This document shows, in pieces, positions 1-6,939 of a stretch of DNA of 16,481 bases. The position numbers and the translations under genes are program-made. Position 1 is the first letter of the stretch. Every line of letters starts with the position of its first letter. The notes under the pieces were generated by a model that had not been told where the DNA came from, ran no database searches, and saw only the letters and a list, made by a program, of their open reading frames with translations. This stretch comes from Candidatus Thorarchaeota archaeon (GTDB lineage: Archaea > Asgardarchaeota > Thorarchaeia > Thorarchaeales > Thorarchaeaceae). The stretch covers positions 1 through 16,481 of the forward strand of contig JAEORG010000387.1 of the NCBI GenBank assembly GCA_016841005.1. The letters are read 5' to 3'.

Positions 1-272
1 AATGAAACAAGGATCTGACACTTCTGGCGCATGACTTTCAGGAGATGTACATCTTCTTCAGTACGTGCCATACCCTCGTAAAAACCTGCAACAATGGACT
101 TGTCTTCATAGCTTTCTAGATGGTGAAGCTTGAAATCCGCAACTGCTTGCCAATATTTGATATCTATTAACGGGAGCACGTCTGCAAGAGCAAGATGAAT
201 ATCTACAAGACTCTGGTAGCATCCCCAGCAAGATGAGCCTTGCCCGAATGCGACAGGTACAGGATTAGCCAT
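1..272 (-). CDS. mvhG: [NiFe]-hydrogenase small subunit, MvhG-like (partial, N-terminal 90 aa)
   Basis: This frame is open from an ATG at 272 to the left edge, so only the N-terminal 90 residues are visible and the rest lies outside the window. The start is well supported: a GGAGG ribosome binding site overlaps the end of the upstream small gene, and the ATG lies 2 nt after that gene's stop. Seen: a CWGCYQS motif at residues 15-21 (C15, C18) and an EGxxRTEED segment at 66-74. In F420-non-reducing hydrogenase small subunits these flank ligands of the proximal [4Fe-4S] cluster. By family knowledge the protein passes electrons from the NiFe large subunit (MvhA) to MvhD and HdrA in a soluble group 3c type complex. 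Its place as the last visible gene of an hdr/mvhD operon agrees with this. The large subunit would be expected next, to the left. NuoB-like 20-kDa subunits share the fold, but the context favours MvhG. Confidence 0.88.
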   Translation of the reverse strand, partial: MANPVPVAFGQGSSCWGCYQSLVDIHLALADVLPLIDIKYWQAVADFKLHHLESYEDKSIVAGFYEGMARTEEDVHLLKVMRQKCQILVS

Positions 273-274
273 AT

Positions 275-508
275 TTAGACCTCCTTTAAGGCGTACATCA
301 CTTCGTGATGCTCATGACCTGTGACTTCCAATTCGCCCCACTTGAGAAGACCCATAATGTTCCAGAGAACAAGGTCTTCAGGCATTTCTGTGGTATCAGA
401 GATCTTAGCCACCGTATTTGCTCCGCCATTGAGAGCCTCCCTTATGAGTTCCCTTTGGTGACGCACAACACTATGCTTTTGTTCGAAAAATGCTGCAAAT
501 CGTTTCAT
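275..508 (-). CDS. Small winged-helix-like protein of the Hdr/Mvh operon (77 aa)
   Basis: I do not recognise a named family. The ATG at 508 forms an ATGA overlap with the mvhD stop and has GGGAG 5 nt upstream; a GTG two codons earlier (514) would sit directly on that ribosome binding site, so the ATG is preferred. The protein has no cysteine, so it cannot itself carry an iron-sulfur cluster, unlike every neighbour. The residues suggest a compact winged-helix layout: a basic N-terminal stretch, a helix around QRELIREAL (18-26), a helix-turn-helix-like section around TVAKISDTTEMPEDLV (32-47), a helix to about residue 58, and a final beta-hairpin around HHEVMYALKEV. It lies between mvhD and mvhG, 2 nt before mvhG, so it is surely co-expressed with them. 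It could be an assembly or adaptor subunit, or an autoregulator of the operon; the sequence does not decide between these. Confidence 0.8.
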   Translation of the reverse strand: MKRFAAFFEQKHSVVRHQRELIREALNGGANTVAKISDTTEMPEDLVLWNIMGLLKWGELEVTGHEHHEVMYALKEV

Positions 509-948
509 CGCCACTCCCTCTCTATTGGACCAATTTCTTTTACTTGGTCAACCAGAGTTCTTACTCCATCAGCGAACAACTGTGCTTCAGAAGCACTTGC
601 CCACTGAAGCCTGACTCGCTTTGGATTGACTCCTGCTTGTTCAATGACTTTCTCTAAAAGCGCCCAGCGTGCTCGAGCCTTTAGATTGCCACTTGTGTAA
701 TGACAATCGCCAGAATGACACCCACTAACAAGGACTCCGTCTGCACCCATATCCAGAGCTGCGAGTACAAACTCTGGGTCAATACGACCAGTGCAGTTTA
801 CTCGTAGAATCCTCGCATTCGGTGGATACTGGATACGTGATGTGCCAGCGAGATCAGCTCCAGCATAGCTACACCAGTTGCAACAGTAGGCTATAATCCT
901 CGGTTCCCAATCAGGGTCTGCTGCTACCTTTTGTGCTGCTTTTGTCAT
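505..948 (-). CDS. mvhD: MvhD / FlpD-family iron-sulfur electron-transfer subunit
   Basis: A 147-aa single-domain protein of the methyl-viologen-reducing hydrogenase delta subunit family. Six cysteines fit the family pattern: C22, C23 and C26 in the motif YCCNWCSYAGADLAG, C52 in the RVNCTGRID segment, and C77 and C82 in the SGCHSGDCHY segment. Family members bind one [2Fe-2S] cluster and pass electrons from a hydrogenase or formate dehydrogenase module to HdrA. Here MvhD is a separate protein and not fused to HdrA as in HdrA2 of Methanosarcina or QmoB. The ATG shares one base with the TAA of the upstream hdrA (TAATG), and a GGGGGTGGTG stretch just upstream acts as ribosome binding site, so translation is probably coupled. 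It lies between hdrA and the small gene/mvhG, as expected for the bridge between hydrogenase and Hdr halves. Confidence 0.95.
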   Translation of the reverse strand: MTKAAQKVAADPDWEPRIIAYCCNWCSYAGADLAGTSRIQYPPNARILRVNCTGRIDPEFVLAALDMGADGVLVSGCHSGDCHYTSGNLKARARWALLEKVIEQAGVNPKRVRLQWASASEAQLFADGVRTLVDQVKEIGPIEREWR

Positions 949-2726
949 TAGGCACCACCCCCTTCTGGTTCAAGCATTGGGCAGAGATATGCCTCCACCA
1001 TTGCCATGATTTGTTCATCAGTCGAGTGTAGCATAATTATCGCACTGCTTGGGCATGCGGCAGCACAGGTCCCACAGCCGTGACACTTAGCTTCCTGTAC
1101 GTGTGCAATATGTGGGTCATGAGATTCGTCCCACTCTATTGCATTATACGGACATGCTGTAAGACAGGTTGCACATGAAGAACACAGTTCTGAGATCACT
1201 CGAGAAACTGTTGACTCAATCTCGACTGCACCCTTTGCCATTAATCCCACTGCCTTTGCAGCCGCACCACTTGCATCGATAACCGCTTCAGACGCATTCT
1301 TCGCAGCCTGAGCAGCTCCAGCTATCATGATTCCAGCAGTGTGCGTGGTCAATGGTGCAAGCTTGATGTGTTCAGGATTGAAAAAGCCATCACCACTTCT
1401 AGTGAGTCCAAAGGTGTGTCCGATTTCCTCAATACCATCAGGTGGCACCATGGCAGTTGCAAGAACAAGTAGGTCTGGAGTGAAATCTAGCTGCGTACCC
1501 GACAAGACATCTTTCCACTTCAACTTGACTTTACCGTTCTTTACCTGAACAGTTGGCTTTTCCTCAGTCGGGAATTTAGAATAAATTACATGTTTCTCGC
1601 GCGCGAGTCGTTGGAATTCCTCATGTTCCTTGCCATACGTCCTGATGTCCTGATAGAGGATGACTGCTTCATCGAGTTTGTCTTTCATGATACTTGCAGT
1701 CTTAGCAAGAGCAGAACAACAGTACCTAGAGCAATGCTCATGTCCTTTGATACCGGGTTCACGCGAGCCTACACATCCAATATATGCGACTTTCTTGACT
1801 GGTGTCCCATCGCTACGCTTGAGGTATTGTTCTTGGTCCGGTAGTGATTGTAACTCTGCTAGTGTCATGATATCAGGACTTTTACCGTAGCTATAGTAGT
1901 CATCAGGAACAAAAGGTTGGAAACCAGTAGTAACAATGACCGTTCCAACAGTATATTTTGTGGGTGCCTTTTTACCCCATGTAGCAATGGTTGCTTCGAA
2001 GTTTCCCACATATCCTTCAAAGTCCTCAATTGTGCTTCCAGTCAGGACAGTAATCTTCTTGTGCTTCATTGCTCGATCAATGAGGGGCTGCAGGACTTCT
2101 TTTCCGGATTTGTCCCCTGGAAACATGTGAGACCATTTGCGGACATTTCCTCCCAGTTCATTATCACGCTCGATCAAGACCGCTTCAAATCCACGATCTG
2201 CAACATCCAGCGCAGCTCGAAGTCCAGCAATACCTCCACCTACTACAAGTGTTCGTGGAGCAATGTTGACCCGTTTTATCGGAAGCGCTTCTAGAGCTGC
2301 CGCTCGAGCAACAGACATTCTGACAAGATCTTTTGCCTTCTCAGTTGCTGCCTCTGGTTCTCTACTATGACACCAAGAAACATGTTCTCTTAGATTCACT
2401 TGATCGAAAAGATATCTGTTCAGTCCAGCCTCTTCCACAACACGCCTGAAGGTTGGTTCATGCATTCTGGGACTACAACTTGCAACAACTACACGGTTCA
2501 GATTGTAATCTCTAATGGCTTCCCTGATTGCCTCCTGCCCTGCGTCTGAGCACGTAAACATCAGATGCGTTGAGAATACCACATTCGGGAATTTAGCTGC
2601 TTCTTCTGCAACCTGTTCGACATCAACAACGCCTGCAATGTTATGTCCACAGTGGCAGACAAATACCCCAATGCGAGGGTCTGCAGAAGTATCCATAGTT
2701 GGAGTTTCTACTTGTCCTTCTGTCAT
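948..2726 (-). CDS. hdrA: HdrA-type FAD iron-sulfur subunit (592 aa, lacks the internal ferredoxin insertion)
   Basis: Flavin subunit of a heterodisulfide-reductase-like complex, the usual site of electron bifurcation. Seen in order: an N-terminal HdrA domain with VCHCGHN (C24, C26) and ASCSPRMHEPTF near 82-93; a thioredoxin-reductase-like FAD domain with GGGIAG at 163-168 and ERDNELGG at 186-193; the HdrA cluster motif C318...C332-SRY-C336-C337; and a C-terminal two-cluster ferredoxin (C515, 518, 521, 525 and C548, 551, 554, 558). Missing: the CxxC plus ferredoxin insertion that canonical HdrA carries inside the FAD domain; residues after GNFEAT (about 242) run straight on to the next strand. 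The companion HdrA at 4132-6939 has exactly that part. The ATG at 2726 overlaps the hdrB stop (ATGA) and has GGGGTGA upstream; a TTG at 2744 would add six residues but lacks such support. A QmoB-like role is an alternative, but mvhD is separate and hdrBC are present. Confidence 0.94.
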   Translation of the reverse strand: MTEGQVETPTMDTSADPRIGVFVCHCGHNIAGVVDVEQVAEEAAKFPNVVFSTHLMFTCSDAGQEAIREAIRDYNLNRVVVASCSPRMHEPTFRRVVEEAGLNRYLFDQVNLREHVSWCHSREPEAATEKAKDLVRMSVARAAALEALPIKRVNIAPRTLVVGGGIAGLRAALDVADRGFEAVLIERDNELGGNVRKWSHMFPGDKSGKEVLQPLIDRAMKHKKITVLTGSTIEDFEGYVGNFEATIATWGKKAPTKYTVGTVIVTTGFQPFVPDDYYSYGKSPDIMTLAELQSLPDQEQYLKRSDGTPVKKVAYIGCVGSREPGIKGHEHCSRYCCSALAKTASIMKDKLDEAVILYQDIRTYGKEHEEFQRLAREKHVIYSKFPTEEKPTVQVKNGKVKLKWKDVLSGTQLDFTPDLLVLATAMVPPDGIEEIGHTFGLTRSGDGFFNPEHIKLAPLTTHTAGIMIAGAAQAAKNASEAVIDASGAAAKAVGLMAKGAVEIESTVSRVISELCSSCATCLTACPYNAIEWDESHDPHIAHVQEAKCHGCGTCAAACPSSAIIMLHSTDEQIMAMVEAYLCPMLEPEGGGA

Positions 2727-3598
2727 ATCTTCACCCCACAACAATCTAGTACTGATTGCGGATCGATCTTGTTGAGGTCAAATCCGAGCGTATCTTCCTC
2801 TAAACCTAGTGCTGGTCCTATGAACTGAGGGATTGGAATAACTGGAATCTTTGCTTGGTCGCCTGCCTTCTCACCAAATTGTACTTGAGTTAATTGTACA
2901 CCACAGAACACACAGGCTGTAACGATACCCATCGCTCCAACTCCCCGGATATTGTTGATCTTATCTCGACCAATTATACTTGCTACATCCTCATCTATTC
3001 CGAGTAAAGGACCTCCACAACATCTAGTCTTTCCGGGATAATCAACTGCGGTTCCGCCTACTGCCTCGACAATACGGTCAAGTATTGTGGGATTCTCGGG
3101 ATCATCTACTTGCACGATTTCATACGGTCTCGTGACATGGCAACCGTAGTGTGCGGCAATCTTGACGTCGGTGTAAGGATTGACAACTGCTCGTTCTATC
3201 GCATCGTAACCAATATCCTCTGCGAGCACCTGAAGCAAGTGACGGACACGAACATTTCCAGTATACTTGAGACCTTCTTCTGCAAGAAGCGAGTTGACTT
3301 CGTCCCTAGCCCTGATGTCTGTGTCTAGCAGATGTTTGGTGGTCTTCAGAGACCCTGAGCATGCACCACAAATTGCTAGGATATCGTACCCTGCTTTCTC
3401 AGCCAATGCCAAAATTCGACCACTTAGTGCAGTAAAAGCTCTCTTGTCAATGAACTCGACATATTGAGCTCCACAACAGTTGGCATCCTCCATCTCAATG
3501 AGGTTAACTCCTAGCTTCTTCAACACTGCAATTGTCGATGCCTCGTATGCAGGAAGCCTTACTGGTGTCGTACAACCTCTATATAACATCAAATCCAA
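2723..3598 (-). CDS. hdrB: HdrB-like subunit with two CCG domains
   Basis: Catalytic subunit of the heterodisulfide-reductase family. Two full CCG motifs are visible: C9, C41-C42, C77, C80 and C153, C193-C194, C229, C232, with spacings of 31 and 34 residues and of 39 and 34. In methanogen HdrB these hold two non-cubane [4Fe-4S] clusters where CoM-S-S-CoB is cleaved. The natural disulfide in this organism is unknown, because nothing here shows coenzyme M or B use. The length (291 aa) is normal. The start is TTG at 3598: a GGAGGGG site ends 8 nt upstream, whereas the first ATG (3589) is 17 nt away, too far. The gene starts 2 nt after the hdrC stop and overlaps the following hdrA by 4 nt, so coupled translation is likely. 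Confidence 0.94.
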   Translation of the reverse strand: MDLMLYRGCTTPVRLPAYEASTIAVLKKLGVNLIEMEDANCCGAQYVEFIDKRAFTALSGRILALAEKAGYDILAICGACSGSLKTTKHLLDTDIRARDEVNSLLAEEGLKYTGNVRVRHLLQVLAEDIGYDAIERAVVNPYTDVKIAAHYGCHVTRPYEIVQVDDPENPTILDRIVEAVGGTAVDYPGKTRCCGGPLLGIDEDVASIIGRDKINNIRGVGAMGIVTACVFCGVQLTQVQFGEKAGDQAKIPVIPIPQFIGPALGLEEDTLGFDLNKIDPQSVLDCCGVKI

Positions 3599-3600
3599 TA

Positions 3601-4122
3601 TTACTTCCCCTCCTCATCATTGAAGTATTTCTCTCGGACTCGTTCAACGAATTCTTTATTCATCTTCAAGTCCGTCTTAAGCCCAAGATCTTCTCTTTCA
3701 TCTTCTGTAAAATCAGAATACGAGTCTTGCAACATCCATCCATCCTCCAAGACGGTCTTGACTGTCTGTTTGAACACGTTTGGAACATGTCCCTCTCGTG
3801 CAGCAAGAACCCGTACCGCATGGAAGATCTCAGCAGGACTCACTCCCTCTTGGCACCGTTCTTCACACATTCGACAACTCATACAGTACCAAGACTCATC
3901 ACTCGTGAGGATCTCTTTCTTCATCCCAAGAATGATTTTCTGAATCATCCGTCTTGGACGGTAGACATCTGTCGCTTTGGCAACAACACAGCTTGCTGTA
4001 CAGATACCACACTGAACACACTTGTTGATGGCTTCGCCACCTTCAACTGCGGCGACTTCCTTCGCGAAATCAGATGAAGGAGTATGAGTAATCTGTTTGG
4101 TTTCTTTATCTTCAACAGCCAT
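3601..4122 (-). CDS. hdrC: HdrC-like ferredoxin subunit (two [4Fe-4S])
   Basis: A 173-aa protein with two cubane-cluster motifs, CVQCGICTASC (C35, 38, 41, 45) and CMSCRMCEERC (C80, 83, 86, 90), followed by a helical C-terminal half (RVLAAREGHVPNVFK near 105-119). This is the standard HdrC layout. The protein relays electrons from HdrA to the non-cubane clusters of HdrB. The ATG at 4122 lies 9 nt after the upstream hdrA-gltD stop, and its AGGTG ribosome binding site overlaps that stop codon. The first motif lacks the proline that usually follows the fourth cysteine, which is common in HdrC. Similar proteins occur in glycolate oxidase and succinate dehydrogenase-like complexes, but the direct adjacency of hdrB settles the assignment. 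Confidence 0.94.
   Translation of the reverse strand: MAVEDKETKQITHTPSSDFAKEVAAVEGGEAINKCVQCGICTASCVVAKATDVYRPRRMIQKIILGMKKEILTSDESWYCMSCRMCEERCQEGVSPAEIFHAVRVLAAREGHVPNVFKQTVKTVLEDGWMLQDSYSDFTEDEREDLGLKTDLKMNKEFVERVREKYFNDEEGK
3607..3613 (-). promoter_or_regulatory. Ribosome binding site that fixes the TTG start of hdrB
   Basis: On the minus strand this reads GGAGGGG and lies inside the last codons of hdrC. It is 8 nt before the TTG at 3598 and 17 nt before the nearest ATG. The spacing therefore selects TTG as the initiation codon of hdrB and suggests that ribosomes finishing hdrC start hdrB. Confidence 0.7.
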
Positions 4123-4131
4123 GATTTACAC

Positions 4132-6939
4132 CTACTTCGATGATTTTACCTTAACCTCCGGTTCTGATACTAATGTACCTCCAAAGGACGTTTTTCGTTC
4201 TTGGAGCATTTCACCTAAGATGATTGATGCCCTCATGGCAGCAGCGCTTCCAGCTGTTACTGAATCAGGAATGTCCTTTGGACCCTCTGCACATCCACAG
4301 ACGTATATTCCATCCCTACTTGTATCAACAGGTGCGATGAGGTCGTCATTTACGTCAATATAGCCCTCGTCAGATATTGCCACACCGAGCTCATTAGCAA
4401 GCGCTGTCATGTCATCATTTGGTATAAGGCCGGGACTAATTACCAGCAAATCGTGCTCAATCTTCATCAGATCACCTGTTTCAGTGTCTTCTACTTGAGC
4501 AATTAGATTGTGATTAGCAGGGTTCTCATCAACTTCACCAACTCGCCCTCTGACAAAGTTTACTCCGAATCTTACATCGGCCATCTCATAGAATTCTTCA
4601 AAGCCTTTCCCGAAAGCACGAATGTCAGCGTAGTAGATTGAAACATCAACATCAGGATCATGCTCTTTTGCCATCACAGCGTTCTTAATGCCGTACATAC
4701 AACAGACCCTACTGCATTCAGGAACACCCTTCTGAGTATCTCTTGCTCCAACACACTGAACAAAGCCAATGCTCTTTGGCATTTTTCCATCGCTAAAACG
4801 AATGAGATTTCCCTGAGTTGGACCAGCAGCGTTGATGAGTCGTTCATATTCCATAGCAGTGATGACATTCGGGAACTTGCCATATCCCAGTCGTCTGTAT
4901 CGACTGACATCAAACAACTTGTATCCTGTAGCAACAATGATTGCACCTACATGCAAATCGACCTTCTGTTCCTTCATATCGTGGTCTATGGCTTCTCTCT
5001 CACATGCTTTGACGCATTCTTTACATTCGCAACAGACTGTACAATTCAGACAACGACCTGCCTCACTAATCGCAGTGTCTCTGTCAAATCCCTTCTCGAC
5101 TTCAGAGAATCCGCCCTTTCGACTTGCAATGTTCTCCTTGACCATTTGAGCTCGAGCTTGAGTCTTGAATTTCGCAGGGTCAACATCTGGTTTTGCGATC
5201 CTATAATGCTGAGGTTCACGTCCTGCACGAATATCCTCACCCCGGAGATAACGATCAATCGATATTGCAGCTTCATTTCCTTGGCCAATTGCTTGAACTA
5301 CAGTAGCTGGGCCTAGGACACAGTCACCACCAGCAAATACTCCCGTTTTACTAGTCTGAAGTGTCACCTGATCAACCATGAGTGTACCCCACTCCGTCGT
5401 GTCAATTCCATCGTGTAGAGGAATTGGTTCAACTGATTGACCAACTGCAATAATCATCTGGTCAACACTGATAGTGAACTCTGAGTCTGGTATTGGGAGT
5501 GGTCGCCTTCGTCCTGAATGATCTGGCTCTCCAAGACGCATTCGAATACATTTGACACCTTGAACCTCACCACGTTGAGAAACGACCTCTACAGGAGTAG
5601 TGAGAAACATGAATCGAATACCCTCCTGTCGAGCATCCTCAACTTCAGTTGGAATAGCAGGAATCTCTACCTGCGAGCGACGATAGATTACCGTCACTTC
5701 ACTCGCACCAAGTCTCAGTGCAGTCCTAGCTGAATCGACAGCTGCATCGCCTCCACCGATTACAGCTACTCTCTCTCCGACTTGGATGCTTTCTCCGCCT
5801 GCAACTTTGTCAAGAAAATCAATCGCATGAAAGACGTTATTGGCATCCTCGCCTGGAATCATGAGCTTGTTGCTTTGGGATGCACCAGTTGAAATGAAGA
5901 CTGCCTTGTAACCATCCTTCGTAAGCTGATCAACAGACTCAATATTCGTATCCATTCGAAACTCTACTCCATGCTCACCAACCCAGTTTATTTCTTCCTG
6001 GAGAATATCTCGAGGAAGTCTATATGATGGAATAGCCCATTTCAACAGACCACCTGGTTCTGAACGTTTTTCAAATACAGTTACTGGATAACCTAATCGT
6101 GCGAGCTGGTAGGCTGCTGCTACTCCTGCAGGACCTGCACCAACCACCGCTACCTTCTCCTTCTTGTCTATCTTAGCCTCTACTGGTGGTTTGGCACCTG
6201 CTTCTTTTTCATAGTCAGCAAGGAACCGATGTAGATTCCTTATACTGACACTTCCATCGTATTCTCCCCTTTGACATTGCCCTTCACACCAACTCACACA
6301 GACTCTACCTAGTGTTGCTGGAAAGGGAATATTCTCTCTCACAATTCTTATGGCGTCTGTGTATCTCTCTTGGTTAGTCAATATGACAAAAGCCTGACAA
6401 TTTACTCCAGCAGGGCAATTGACTCGGCATGCGGGGTGATCACGTTTGTCAATTGTATAGACATTAGGAGTTGCTTGTGGAAAAGGGATGTATGTTGCTT
6501 TTCTAAACCCGAGACCTTCATCAAATTCATTTGCGGTCTCTATCGGGCAGACAGCAACGCAGTCTCCACAGCCAGAGCATTTATCCTCGAAGATATATCT
6601 TGGTTTTCTTAAAACCTCAATATGGAAGTTACCCGCCCTTCCTGTTACTCTTTTGATTTCCGAATATGTCAATAGTTCAATATTCGGATGCCGCGCTACT
6701 TCGCTCAGTCGAGGAGTTAGAATACAGGCAGAACAGTCCAATGTTGGGAATGTCTTGTCGATGGCAGCCATTCGACCACCAATGCTTGACGTCTTCTCAA
6801 CGAGATGGACCTTGAATCCTTGATTTGCTATATCAAGCGCCGCTTGCATTCCTGCTACTCCGCCACCCACAACTAGTGCGCTCGGGACTTGATTTGCAAG
6901 TTCCACTTCTGTTGTTTGCGTCGGTTGATCAACGGTCAT
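4132..6939 (-). CDS. hdrA: HdrA with inserted GltD/NfnB-like NAD(P)H oxidoreductase module (935 aa)
   Basis: A continuous fusion protein and the first gene of the operon. Seen in order: HdrA FAD Rossmann motif GGGVAG (25-30); the HdrA motif DCSACILTPRL (C69, C72); the first ferredoxin motif of the HdrA insertion (C121, 124, 127, 131); then a complete GltD/NfnB-like block (about 165-628) with iron-sulfur cysteines C171, 175, 181, 214, 218, 222, an FAD motif GAGPAG (267-272), an NAD(P) motif GGGDAA (395-400), YRRS (419-422) and a GGDC FAD end motif (537-540); then HdrA resumes with the second insertion cluster (C630-C646) and the C729...C742-SRV-C746-C747 motif. It lacks the N-terminal HdrA domain and the C-terminal ferredoxin. 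YRRS suggests NADPH, by analogy with GltD and NfnB. The ATG at 6939 has GGAG 8 nt upstream. Predicted role: an extra NAD(P)H entry or exit in a bifurcating Hdr complex, in the cytoplasm. No frame break is seen. Confidence 0.94.
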   Translation of the reverse strand: MTVDQPTQTTEVELANQVPSALVVGGGVAGMQAALDIANQGFKVHLVEKTSSIGGRMAAIDKTFPTLDCSACILTPRLSEVARHPNIELLTYSEIKRVTGRAGNFHIEVLRKPRYIFEDKCSGCGDCVAVCPIETANEFDEGLGFRKATYIPFPQATPNVYTIDKRDHPACRVNCPAGVNCQAFVILTNQERYTDAIRIVRENIPFPATLGRVCVSWCEGQCQRGEYDGSVSIRNLHRFLADYEKEAGAKPPVEAKIDKKEKVAVVGAGPAGVAAAYQLARLGYPVTVFEKRSEPGGLLKWAIPSYRLPRDILQEEINWVGEHGVEFRMDTNIESVDQLTKDGYKAVFISTGASQSNKLMIPGEDANNVFHAIDFLDKVAGGESIQVGERVAVIGGGDAAVDSARTALRLGASEVTVIYRRSQVEIPAIPTEVEDARQEGIRFMFLTTPVEVVSQRGEVQGVKCIRMRLGEPDHSGRRRPLPIPDSEFTISVDQMIIAVGQSVEPIPLHDGIDTTEWGTLMVDQVTLQTSKTGVFAGGDCVLGPATVVQAIGQGNEAAISIDRYLRGEDIRAGREPQHYRIAKPDVDPAKFKTQARAQMVKENIASRKGGFSEVEKGFDRDTAISEAGRCLNCTVCCECKECVKACEREAIDHDMKEQKVDLHVGAIIVATGYKLFDVSRYRRLGYGKFPNVITAMEYERLINAAGPTQGNLIRFSDGKMPKSIGFVQCVGARDTQKGVPECSRVCCMYGIKNAVMAKEHDPDVDVSIYYADIRAFGKGFEEFYEMADVRFGVNFVRGRVGEVDENPANHNLIAQVEDTETGDLMKIEHDLLVISPGLIPNDDMTALANELGVAISDEGYIDVNDDLIAPVDTSRDGIYVCGCAEGPKDIPDSVTAGSAAAMRASIILGEMLQERKTSFGGTLVSEPEVKVKSSK

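Noticed and set aside
505..4122. Identity as a Qmo complex (QmoABC) of sulfate reducers.
   Set aside because: MvhD is not fused to HdrA, a two-CCG HdrB and HdrC are present, no QmoC-type membrane subunit is seen, and the operon continues into a hydrogenase subunit.
3532..5316. Long open frames on the plus strand opposite hdrC and hdrA-gltD (for example 3532-4077 and 4660-5316).
   Set aside because: They are antisense to clearly recognisable iron-sulfur and flavin proteins and show no family motifs.
4132..6939. Reading the GltD-like unit as a separate gene or as a frameshift artefact.
   Set aside because: The frame is continuous and HdrA sequence resumes in phase at the second insertion cluster, so it is a true single protein.
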